A DNA stretch of 64,000 bases from an uncultured Lentisphaerota bacterium (lineage in GTDB: Bacteria > Verrucomicrobiota > Kiritimatiellia > CAIQIC01): contig CAITZM010000046.1 in assembly GCA_903896925.1 (NCBI GenBank), positions 59,885-123,884 on the forward strand, given 5' to 3'. The position numbers and the translations under genes are program-made. The notes under the pieces are model-generated. The model did no database searches. It was not told the DNA's origin and saw only the letters and a list, made by a program, of their open reading frames with translations. Numbering within the stretch: position 1 is the first letter of the stretch; every line of letters starts with the position of its first letter. This document shows positions 26,432 through 34,486 of the stretch, one piece after another.

Positions 26432-27811
26432 TCAACGCATGACCTGCCACTCGAAAACAGAAATGTCGCGGCCGGGCACATCCGCGGGGAATTGCAGGCG
26501 CAGGTAGCGCGCGGTCGCCGGTTGGTCGAGGATGACCGGCGAGCCCGTCACCGGTTCCGCGGAGTGATCGGCGAGGGTATGCCACTGCTGTCCGTCATCG
26601 GAGGTTTGCAGGGTGAAACAGTAGGCTTTCCACGCATATTCAAAACGGATTTCCTGCCGTGAGAATTTCCGTGTCGCACCGAGGTCGATTTGCAGCCAGG
26701 CTCCCTTGTCATCGCGGGCCGGACACCAACGCGTGGCGTAGTTGTCGTCGAGCGCACACGGCGCGGCGAAGTGTGGCGCGGCTGCGCTCGACGCGCTCGC
26801 CATCGCCGGCAGCACGTCGCGACCGGCGAGCCGGTCGCGGACCAACGGCGGACCGTCGTGCGTCGGGGCGACTTTTTCGATGCGACCATCCGCAGTGAAA
26901 TGCAGTTCATCCACGCAGAGCTGGCGGGCGACGAACTTTTCGTCGAATGGAATGCTATGCCGATGATAGCGGATGTAGTCGCGACCGTCCTTGCTGAAGA
27001 CGGCGTGATGGCCAGGGCTGACGATGTTGCGCGCCTTATCCGTGATGAGGATCGCGCTGTCCGCCGGCTCCGTGAACGGGCCCAGCGGATTGTCACCGAC
27101 CGCATAATGGACTTGATAGGTGTCCTTGATGGTGACGCCGGTGGAGTTCATCAGGAAATAACGCCCGCCGCGCTTGACCATGAACGGGCCTTCGAAATAA
27201 TTTTTCGGCGTCACGTCGTGGACCTCACCATCGAACGTGACCATATCGGACCGGAGCTTCACGGCCCAGCATTTGCCGTTCTTCCAACCGTGCCCGGAGC
27301 CCCAATAGAGCCAGCCCATGCCGTCGTCATCCACGAAGCCCTCGGCGTCAATCATGTGAAAACCGGGTTTGAAATTGCCGGGCACCAAGGGCTTGCCGCC
27401 ATGCGCATCGCGCCACGGGCCGAGCGGATGCTCCGCCGTGCCAGCCCAGACCTCGTTGTGGACGGAGACGTACATGAAGAACTTCCCGCCCTTCGCGCGC
27501 ACCACCGAGGGCGCCCAGACCGCGGACCCGCCGCTCGTCGGGCTCTTGCAGGCGTCCTTCGTCGGCCAGTTGAGGGTGCGATAGGTCCAGTTCTTGAAGT
27601 CCGCCGATTCCCAGCAGCCGAGCGTCCGGTCGCCCCACGGGTCGAGCGTCGCGTAGAGATAATTCGTGCCCCCGCACTGCACGAGACTCGGATCGGCATA
27701 GTAGCCCGGCACGATGGGATTGCCCGCATGCGGCTCGCGCCCCGGTTCTGCCCATACAAGCTGCGCAACTGCCAAAACCACGCCCGCCCAAGTTGCACCG
27801 CATCGTTTCAT
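26432..27811 (-). CDS. GH43 glycosidase with C-terminal discoidin domain
   Basis: 459 aa, signal peptide about 1-20. Five-bladed beta-propeller with the three GH43 acidic residues in recognisable context: general base Asp in PGYYADPSLV, the pKa-modulating Asp in FHMIDAEGF, and acid Glu in KNYFEGPFMV. The last ~135 residues (about 325-459) form an F5/8C-type domain (WLQIDLGATRKFSRQEIRFE). GH43 enzymes are arabinofuranosidases or xylosidases. Start at 27811 is preceded by AGGAGCGGTGGC. It has its own AraC-type operator (27886-27918) and is followed by another operator-bearing gene, so it is probably monocistronic. Confidence 0.9.
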   Translation of the reverse strand: MKRCGATWAGVVLAVAQLVWAEPGREPHAGNPIVPGYYADPSLVQCGGTNYLYATLDPWGDRTLGCWESADFKNWTYRTLNWPTKDACKSPTSGGSAVWAPSVVRAKGGKFFMYVSVHNEVWAGTAEHPLGPWRDAHGGKPLVPGNFKPGFHMIDAEGFVDDDGMGWLYWGSGHGWKNGKCWAVKLRSDMVTFDGEVHDVTPKNYFEGPFMVKRGGRYFLMNSTGVTIKDTYQVHYAVGDNPLGPFTEPADSAILITDKARNIVSPGHHAVFSKDGRDYIRYHRHSIPFDEKFVARQLCVDELHFTADGRIEKVAPTHDGPPLVRDRLAGRDVLPAMASASSAAAPHFAAPCALDDNYATRWCPARDDKGAWLQIDLGATRKFSRQEIRFEYAWKAYCFTLQTSDDGQQWHTLADHSAEPVTGSPVILDQPATARYLRLQFPADVPGRDISVFEWQVMR

Positions 27812-27853
27812 GCCACCGCTCCTGTAAATTTTCCGCGTACCGCAACCGTGCAC

Positions 27854-27918
27854 ACCTTAGCCGCCGCCCTCGCTCCGTGGAAGCGCCAATCTTGACCTGT
27901 TGCTCTCCATTCTTGACC
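27854..27918 (-). promoter_or_regulatory. AraC-type tandem operator plus -10, upstream of GH43 (27811)
   Basis: Half-sites GGTCAAGA at 27918-27911 and AGGTCAAGA at 27898-27890 (21-bp period), the second followed by TTGG; 26 bp later TAAGGT (27859-27854), the best -10 match of the five, 43 bp before the ATG. The flanking GGCGGCTA before the hexamer matches the other promoters. Confidence 0.75.
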
Positions 27919-27919
27919 T

Positions 27920-28541
27920 GGCCCCGCCCCCCACCGCACTTCGATCTCTGCCCCCGCGCGCAACCTGTCGCCGAATGGGGATTCGGCTCCTACAGGTAGC
28001 TTGGTAATGCAGGGTCCGCGAAGCTTCCCTACCCCGGCAAGGCGCTGCACGAAGCAACTTCGATGTTCGACTCGTCCCGGCGTAGCCTTGCGAAGCCGGA
28101 TGTTGGATGTTCGGTGTTCGATGTTCACAGCAGGAGCCCGGCCCCGCCGGGCGAATGGTGCGTGTTGATCGCGGCAGGCGCCCGTGCGCCGCCCCTCGCC
28201 GAATGGGATTCGGCTCCTACAGGTGGCTTGGTAATGCAGGGTCCGCGAAGCTTCCCCACCCCGACAAGGCGCTGCACGAAGCAACTTCGATGTTCGACTC
28301 GTCCCGGCGTAGCCTTGCGAAGCCGGATGTTGGATGTTCGGTGTTCGATGTTCTCCGAGGGATTCAGTGCCTACAGTAGGACGCTGGTCTGGTTGTGCTG
28401 GGGTTCGCGAGGTTAGAAAACCCCGCCCACAAAGAGTGCTGATCCGAGGCGTTTCGCGCTTATCTCCGGGGAGTGCCGCCTCATCACCGCGGTGCGGCGG
28501 CGGCTTTTTGTGCCGCGGTCTCCTTCTTTGCTTGTCTGATT
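27920..28541. repeat. intergenic repeats including a 227-bp-period direct duplication
   Basis: No gene seen. Copy 1 (27969-28125) and copy 2 (28197-28352) are almost identical: GCCGAATGG-type hairpin, CTACAGGTAGCTTGGTAATG, CGCTGCACGAAGCAACTTCG, then GGATGTTGGATGTTCGGTGT. Between them lies a GGAGCCCGGCCCCGCCGGGC element also found at 17448. A variant of the CGCCCACAAAG-flanked hairpin is at 28407-28434. Confidence 0.75.
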
Positions 28542-30308
28542 TTACTCAGCAGGTACGAGCCGGAGAGCTTCCAGGCTGGTCTTATCGCTGCCTTCCACGA
28601 GCGAGACGGTGACGGTGTGCCGGCCGGGCTGCTTGAAGGTCAGGAGACCCATCGGCTGGGTGTGATAGAGGGTCGAGGCTGCCTGCTGGTTTTGCAGGGT
28701 GACGCCCTCGTCGGTCGCGATCTTCCAGACGGGCCGGCCCTCGCCACGATAGACCAGTTCCACCCGGTAGTCGCCCGGTTCGCAGACATCCACCGTCCAG
28801 ACGGCCTTGCCGGCTTCGGTCCATTTGCCGGCCTGCGTGGCGAACTTCCACTCGCCAAATTTCTCCATCCAGCGCAATTCCTTCTTCTCGGCACCGCTCA
28901 CCTCGGCGAATTCGACGATGAAGTTTGCCGGCACGTTCGGATAGACGCCCAACGTCTGATCGGCCTTGGGCGCGCCCTTGAGCTGCACGGCGATGACCGA
29001 GGCCGGCCGGTCCGGCGGCGCGGCGGGCAGTTGGAATTCCGTCCACGTGCCGCGCTGCGTCCACTTCACCGACGCACCGCTGCCGACGATGGCGGCGCTG
29101 GCGATCTCCGTCTGCAGGCCCGGCAGCAGCAGCCGGCCATCGGCGGGCCAGTCGAACACGACGAGCTGGAGCGTATTGCTCTGCGTGGTCACGTCACCCC
29201 AAGGCATTGCGTGGCCCCACGGCGACAGCCCAGCTGCGTAGACCACCTGCGGATAGCGCTTGATCCACTCGCCGGCCTTCACGAGATACTTCGCCACCTG
29301 CGGTGGCACGCGGCCCTTGCCGTCCGGCCCGATGTTCAGCAGATAGGTGCCGCCGCGCCCGACCGTCTGGACGAGCCGCAACAGAATCTCCCGCGCGTCC
29401 TTCCAGTTCTGGTCGTACCACGCGTAGGACCAGGAATCGTTGGTCGTGTCGCACGTTTCCCAGTCGCCCTCGATGTTGCGCGGCGGGACTTCCATGTCGC
29501 CCTTGCTCGCATAGTCGCCCATGTCATAGCCGATGCGGCTGCACAGCAGCGCGCCCGGCTGCGTCTTGCGGACGAGTTCGGCCAGCTCCACAACGAACTC
29601 CTTGGGCATCTTGCCGGGCGTGTCGAACCAGATGTAGTTCAGCGGGCCGTATTGCGTGCAGATTTCCTTCACCTGCGGATAGCACTTCTCCCTGAAATAC
29701 TTTTCGAACGAGGCCGGCGTGCCGTCGGGATTCTGCGCCGGGCCGCCGCTGCCGCCGGGCGCGGTCCAGTCCTGGTTGTGGGAATAGTAGAAGCCGAAGC
29801 CGAGCCCGGCCTCGCGGCAGGCGGCGGCTAGTTCCTTCATCGGGTCGCGGTGGAACGGCGTGGCGTCCACGATGTTGAACGGGTGTGCCGACTTGAACAT
29901 CGCGAAGCCTTCGTGGTGCTTCGAGGTGATGATGATCCACTTCATCCCCGCCGCCTTCGCGACGCGCGCGATCTCGCGGGCGTCGAAGTCCGACGGATTG
30001 AACTCCTTGGCCAGCGCCATGTAATCCGCCTCGGAGATCTTCATCTGCCGCTTGATCCACTCGCCGATGCCGTAGAAGGTTTTGTCGTGCCACTGCCCGC
30101 CGAGGTGGGAGAACAAACCCCAGTGGATGAACATCCCGTAGTTGCCGTCGCGGAACAGCGCCACCCGGTCCGCCTTCCCGGTGCCGGCCTTGGTGCCGGA
30201 CGAGCCCCACATCTTGTCCATGGATTCTTCGGCACGGGCGAGGCCAAGGCCGCCGAGCAGTACGGCCAACGCCAACGCTGAACTGCGAAAGATTCGATTT
30301 GCGTTCAT
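28542..30308 (-). CDS. GH29 alpha-L-fucosidase, AraC-site regulated
   Basis: 588 aa, signal peptide about 1-24 (MNANRIFRSSALALAVLLGG). Barrel: GNYGMFIHWGLFSHLGGQWH, ITSKHHEGFAMF, predicted nucleophile Asp229 in NYIWFDTPGK. Note HHEG instead of HHDG. C-terminal domains include a beta-sandwich (about 370-470) and a final domain (about 470-588) with AGKAVWTVDVCEPGDYRVEL, a DUF-type/carbohydrate-binding sandwich typical of this GH29 subgroup. Start at 30308 follows GGAGCTACC. The operator is at 30380-30412. Repeats fill the region downstream, so it is probably transcribed alone. Confidence 0.92.
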   Translation of the reverse strand: MNANRIFRSSALALAVLLGGLGLARAEESMDKMWGSSGTKAGTGKADRVALFRDGNYGMFIHWGLFSHLGGQWHDKTFYGIGEWIKRQMKISEADYMALAKEFNPSDFDAREIARVAKAAGMKWIIITSKHHEGFAMFKSAHPFNIVDATPFHRDPMKELAAACREAGLGFGFYYSHNQDWTAPGGSGGPAQNPDGTPASFEKYFREKCYPQVKEICTQYGPLNYIWFDTPGKMPKEFVVELAELVRKTQPGALLCSRIGYDMGDYASKGDMEVPPRNIEGDWETCDTTNDSWSYAWYDQNWKDAREILLRLVQTVGRGGTYLLNIGPDGKGRVPPQVAKYLVKAGEWIKRYPQVVYAAGLSPWGHAMPWGDVTTQSNTLQLVVFDWPADGRLLLPGLQTEIASAAIVGSGASVKWTQRGTWTEFQLPAAPPDRPASVIAVQLKGAPKADQTLGVYPNVPANFIVEFAEVSGAEKKELRWMEKFGEWKFATQAGKWTEAGKAVWTVDVCEPGDYRVELVYRGEGRPVWKIATDEGVTLQNQQAASTLYHTQPMGLLTFKQPGRHTVTVSLVEGSDKTSLEALRLVPAE

Positions 30309-30347
30309 GGTAGCTCCAAGCCTGTTTGATTTCGTGCGACGCTGCGC

Positions 30348-30412
30348 AAGGTAGCCGTCATCGTCGCCGCAGGGAAGCGCCAATCTTGACCACTTGCTAT
30401 CCATTCTTGACC
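30348..30412 (-). promoter_or_regulatory. AraC-type tandem operator plus -10, upstream of GH29 (30308)
   Basis: Half-sites GGTCAAGA at 30412-30405 and 30391-30384 (21-bp period), the second followed by TTGG; 26 bp later TACCTT (30353-30348), 40 bp before the ATG. A possible third half-site, ATCAAGATTTGG, lies further out at 30438-30427 on the same strand. Confidence 0.75.
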
Positions 30413-30821
30413 TGGCCGCGCCGGCATCCAAATCTTGATATCCCGCCAAAAACGGGGTGAGGAGCAACACCGAAGGACGACAGGACATGTCTGTACCCAC
30501 AATATACCCGCGCCGCCAAGGAAGAAGGTTGGGCCGCAAGGTTGCCTGACTGGCTGGGAGGGGCGGTGTCCTCACCGCCCCGCATAGTGTGACCGCCGTG
30601 CCATGGCCACAGACCCGTGTGCAACGCCCACGCCCGACGGCTCAACTGCAGCGGCAGGCTTGCCCCGGCGAAGTGCTTGGACGAAGCCGGGAATGCCGCC
30701 GCTCCCAGCTAGTTTCCGCGCGGAGCACCGTGTTCTTGGCACCCTGCAACCGTGGAACACGTAGCTGTTCGTCAGGCACTCCATCCCCCTGGTCTGTGCT
30801 CAATATCCAAGCATCAGAAAA
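30413..30821. other. 409-bp gap with a double-hairpin element
   Basis: Beyond the operator this gap holds the double-hairpin element at 30545-30712 and no recognisable gene. Its left part (30439-30540) shows nothing that I can name. Confidence 0.6.
30545..30712. repeat. double-hairpin dispersed element, copy 2
   Basis: Left hairpin GGGGCGGTG, loop TCCT, CACCGCCCC; then CGCATAGTGTGACCGCC; then a segment with TTGCCCCGGCGAAGTG that also occurs in the 52.9-kb copy; then right arm ATGCCGCCGCTCCCAGCTAG. Closely similar to the copy at 44590-44722, with which it shares the CCGCATAGT, GACCCGTGTGCAA and CTGCAGCGGC blocks. Confidence 0.65.
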
Positions 30822-31925
30822 TCACGGCGCGGGCTTCAGGGGAATCTGGACGTTGCAGGAGATGCGGCCATTCTTTTTGTAGCCATCGGTCGCGCCGAAG
30901 AGGGCGATGGGTTCCTCGCCATCGAACAGCAGCGCGGGGCGTTCGACGTTCGTGTTGCTCGGCGTGCCGTCCGCCCACTGGAAACGGTTCGCGAGCACCT
31001 TCGGCTGCGCGGCGGCTGTCCAGTGCAGGCCGTCGTCGGACTGGAACAGCGCGAGGCCGCCGGAGGAACCGGTGAATTTGCCGACCACGTCGCGCGCGAC
31101 GGCGTAATAGCGCTGACCGTATTTCTTGCTGAACCAGATGTAGGGATCCTCGGCGAGCATCCAGTGCTTGGCGGCCTCGGTGCCTTCGGCTTCAAAGACG
31201 CGGCCCGGCAATTTCTTGTAGGGCCCCTCGGGTTTGTCCGCGACGGCCACGCCGTAGCGCACCTTGCCGCCCATCAACTTGCCCGGCACCTGCTCGACCG
31301 CCTTGAACACGACCAGCAAACCGCCGTCAGGCCGCACGGCCGCGCCCGGGTTCGCGACGCACAGCGAATCGAACGCCGTGGGGTCCGGGCTCACGTCAAT
31401 GATCGGTGCATCGAGCCGCGTCCACGGCCCTTCCGGTTTGTCGGCGATCGCGACGCCGATGCGATCGTTGTTGCGGTGCGTCGCATATTTCCCGTCGCCC
31501 TGGTTGCCGATGTAATAGAGCAGGAACTTGCCATCGCGCATGACGATGTTCGGGTTGTGCGTCATGTCGGCATCCCAGTACTTCTTCCCAGTCGCGGGAT
31601 TGAGGCCGCGCGCCGGCAGCGCGACGCTCACGTGCTTATACGGGCCGAACGGTTTGTCGGCGACGGCGTAGGCGATCTCGGAACAGATCGCCCACCCCGG
31701 CGCGAAGCCGTCGGGATTGCTGACCGGCCAGCGGGCATAGAAGAGATGATATTTCCCGTCCGCTCCCTTGGCCGGCGCGCCGCACCAGACGTAGTAGCCC
31801 GGTACGGAGAACTTCGCGTCCATGGGCACCGGCTGCACCCTGGCGCCGAGGTCGAGCTCCGCCGCCGCGCACGACAGCGCGGCCAGCGGGAGCAGGAAGG
31901 AAAATAGCCGTCGGATGTTATTCAT
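30822..31925 (-). CDS. GH43/GH117-like beta-propeller glycosidase
   Basis: 367 aa, signal peptide about 1-20. Five-bladed propeller pattern with DGKYHLFYARWP, WDADMTHNPNIVMRDGKF, FDSLCVANPGAAVRPDGG and LAEDPYIWFSKKYGQRYY; the Asp/Glu residues in these strands fit the catalytic set of GH43-type enzymes, but I cannot fix the family. Last gene of a five-gene overlapping operon: its ATG shares ATGA with the stop of the GH51-like gene. No ribosome-binding site is needed if translation is coupled. Likely exo-acting on a pentose or anhydro sugar; activity uncertain. Confidence 0.8.
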   Translation of the reverse strand: MNNIRRLFSFLLPLAALSCAAAELDLGARVQPVPMDAKFSVPGYYVWCGAPAKGADGKYHLFYARWPVSNPDGFAPGWAICSEIAYAVADKPFGPYKHVSVALPARGLNPATGKKYWDADMTHNPNIVMRDGKFLLYYIGNQGDGKYATHRNNDRIGVAIADKPEGPWTRLDAPIIDVSPDPTAFDSLCVANPGAAVRPDGGLLVVFKAVEQVPGKLMGGKVRYGVAVADKPEGPYKKLPGRVFEAEGTEAAKHWMLAEDPYIWFSKKYGQRYYAVARDVVGKFTGSSGGLALFQSDDGLHWTAAAQPKVLANRFQWADGTPSNTNVERPALLFDGEEPIALFGATDGYKKNGRISCNVQIPLKPAP

Positions 31926-34486
31926 GGTTTCGCTCGCAGGGTTTCGAGGGGCAGCTCGATCACGGTGAAAGAATTGGGCGCGAAGATGCGCGTACGAGGA
32001 TGTCCGTCGTGTCGCCACTCGCTCATTACGGGCTTGATGCGCTCCGGCCGGCTCTCGGTGTTGAAGTCCGCGAGGTCGTCATGTGCGAGCGTGGTCACTC
32101 GCGCCGGATATTTCGCCAGCGCGACGCCGCGCAGATCTAAATGCAGCGCCTGCTCCGCGCCGGTCAGGTTCACAACGCGCAAAACGAGCTTCGTGCCGTC
32201 GGCGGATTTCGCGGCGAAGAGGTCGAGCTGCTCCGGCGCGCCGGCGGCCTCCACGGCAACGGCGTTCGGCGCCCAGCTCTGCGCGATCAGCTGATCAACG
32301 TAGTAGGCGGTTTGGAACCAAACCTTCCCGCCGGTGTAATAGATGTTGCCCTGCGTCCACAGCACGGCTTTCCAGTCCGTCTGGTAGATGCCCCACGGCT
32401 GCGAGACGTTCGGCGTGCCGATGGCGCGGATGACATCGCCCGCGCGGTACGCCGCATTCATCTCCAGCGCGTGGTTCAGTCCGCGCTGGAAATCGAACGC
32501 GCCGGCGTTGAATTCGAGGATGCCGACGGAGACGAGCTTCGGGTCCGGCGCGAGCCGTGCCAGCCAGTGCGCGAACGTGGCGATGCCCTGCACCGATGCA
32601 GCGCCCTTGAAGGCGTGGCTGTCGAAGATGAGCGGCTTGCCGTGTGCGCGCGCGAACTCCGCCAGCTCCAGGTGCAGCGCGAGTTTCTTGCGCGCCGTCG
32701 CTTCGGTGTCATCGGCCTTCAAGCTCACGCCCGTGCTGGTCGTGACCAGCTTGATCTCCGGCGCGACCTGCCACACGGCCTCGGCGACAAGCTTGAATTT
32801 GTCCACGTACTTCCGGCTGAACCCGCTCTCGTTGGCGTGCTGATAGAACTGCGGCCGGCAGGTCTTCACGAAATCGGCGACGTCCTCCGGCGACTCATCG
32901 AGATTCAGCGCCGGTACCACCGGCAGCCCTGCGGCCTTGCCGAACGCGACCGCCTCCGCCGGGCCGAAGCCGCTGCTGCAATAGCGGTCATAGAAGCCGT
33001 TGTAGGGAGGCCGCTGATCGCGTGGGCCGCGCAGATTTTTCCAGCGATAGCCCGGCACCTCGATCATACCTCCGTTGAAGCGCAGCACGCGGATGCCCTG
33101 CGCCAGCAGCGCCTCCGCCAGGTCTTTCCGCACCGGCAGTCCCTGGAAGCGACCCCACTCGCCCGGCTGCAAGAAAGCGTAGCCGAGCGTCGCCGCGCCG
33201 GGCCTCCGCAGCGCGACCGCGAAGCGGCCCTCCCCGGCGTTGGCAACCGGAGTGAGCGAAAACTCCACGCGTTGGAAAGCTTCGCCTGCCTGCGTCGTCA
33301 GCGTCTTTTCCGCGAGGATCGTTTTGCCGTCGTCGCTGCGCAGCGACACAACCACCTCGGTCGGCGCGGACGTTTTGACGCGCAGAAAGCCTTCGTAAAT
33401 TTTCCCCGCGCGCAACGTGAGTCCGCGTCCCGCGAGGCCTGCGTTCTCGCAACCGAACTCGCCCTCGCCGCGTTTGAAAATAATTCTCTGGCTGCGTAAA
33501 CCGGGATGCCAACCGTTGGGGTCGAACGCGAAAGCGCCCTCCGCCGAGCTGCTCTGCACGCGCGTCCACCGAAAACTCAACGCGTCACCAGGCTGCGCGA
33601 GCAGCGGATTCGATCGCAGCGGCACGGCCGTTGCGTTGCCCGAAGTGGACACCAGCATCAGCTCGCGCACACCCAACCTGCCCCGTGCGACGACGCCGAA
33701 GTGGCCGGGCGGGAGCGGGTGCTCCACGGCGCACGTGAGCACGTCGCGTCCGCCGACGCGCACGACCAGTTGCGTACCCACGACACGCAACGCAACGGGC
33801 ACCCAAGCGCCGCGCGGAAGTTCCACGGCACACTTCGCCAGCTCGGCGTGCTTCGCCGCGCGCTGCGCGGCGAGCAGGCGGACGCAGTTCGACTGCGAGT
33901 CGAGTTCGACCGTGTAACCGGCATACCAATTCCAGCCGCTGTCGGAGTGATTCGGATGGATGTGCGCGATCAAGCTCGCGCTGCGGCAGCCATTCGTCTC
34001 GAAGCGAAACTCCACGCGTGTCTCGACAATGTCGGCGGGCGCCGTCGCGAGCGAGGTCAACCGCGTACCGGCGTCCTTGGCAAGCGCGTTGGTCTGGGCC
34101 ACCGGCGGCTGCCCGCCTTCAAGGCCGCCTTCGAGCCAGGGCGTACCACCGTCATGGCTCAACACCACCGACGCCTCGCCGTTCGTCGCGGTCCACTCGC
34201 CGTTGACGTTCGCGAAGCCATCGAGCTGTCCCTTGAGCGGCGCGAGTTCCGTCGGCGAATGCTCGAAGAACGACTCGCCGTGCAGCATTTGCGAGTCGAA
34301 CCCGCCGACCATTTGATAGTGCAGGTCCTCCATGTTCGCGCCGATCATCAGGTCGGAGAGGCGGAACAAAACTTTGTCGGCATGCACGGTGATGGTGGTC
34401 TCACCCGCCGACACCGCTGTTGGCGCACCAGCCACGCACGTCAAGGAAAGCACGCCCGCGCACCAGCCATTTTTCAGCTTATTCAC
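31922..34486 (-). CDS. GH51-like alpha-L-arabinofuranosidase
   Basis: About 854 aa from a GTG start at 34486. GTG is chosen because GAGGTG lies 8 nt upstream and the signal peptide (NKLKNGWCAGVLSLTCVAGA) starts there; the first ATG in frame is far upstream inside the next gene. N-terminal beta-sandwich, then a laminin-G-like carbohydrate-binding region (about 120-310), then a TIM barrel (about 440-730) starting near LRFNGGMIEVPGYRWKNLRG, with the GH51-type C-terminal beta domain (VLRVVNLTGAEQALHLDLRG). GH51 catalytic motifs are only partly recognisable, so activity is provisional. Overlaps the stop of the preceding gene by 8 nt and the next start by 4 nt. Confidence 0.75.
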   Translation of the reverse strand: MNKLKNGWCAGVLSLTCVAGAPTAVSAGETTITVHADKVLFRLSDLMIGANMEDLHYQMVGGFDSQMLHGESFFEHSPTELAPLKGQLDGFANVNGEWTATNGEASVVLSHDGGTPWLEGGLEGGQPPVAQTNALAKDAGTRLTSLATAPADIVETRVEFRFETNGCRSASLIAHIHPNHSDSGWNWYAGYTVELDSQSNCVRLLAAQRAAKHAELAKCAVELPRGAWVPVALRVVGTQLVVRVGGRDVLTCAVEHPLPPGHFGVVARGRLGVRELMLVSTSGNATAVPLRSNPLLAQPGDALSFRWTRVQSSSAEGAFAFDPNGWHPGLRSQRIIFKRGEGEFGCENAGLAGRGLTLRAGKIYEGFLRVKTSAPTEVVVSLRSDDGKTILAEKTLTTQAGEAFQRVEFSLTPVANAGEGRFAVALRRPGAATLGYAFLQPGEWGRFQGLPVRKDLAEALLAQGIRVLRFNGGMIEVPGYRWKNLRGPRDQRPPYNGFYDRYCSSGFGPAEAVAFGKAAGLPVVPALNLDESPEDVADFVKTCRPQFYQHANESGFSRKYVDKFKLVAEAVWQVAPEIKLVTTSTGVSLKADDTEATARKKLALHLELAEFARAHGKPLIFDSHAFKGAASVQGIATFAHWLARLAPDPKLVSVGILEFNAGAFDFQRGLNHALEMNAAYRAGDVIRAIGTPNVSQPWGIYQTDWKAVLWTQGNIYYTGGKVWFQTAYYVDQLIAQSWAPNAVAVEAAGAPEQLDLFAAKSADGTKLVLRVVNLTGAEQALHLDLRGVALAKYPARVTTLAHDDLADFNTESRPERIKPVMSEWRHDGHPRTRIFAPNSFTVIELPLETLRAKP

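Noticed and set aside
27969..28352. Possible CRISPR array
   Set aside because: Only two long copies 227 bp apart, no short regular repeat-spacer pattern and no cas genes.
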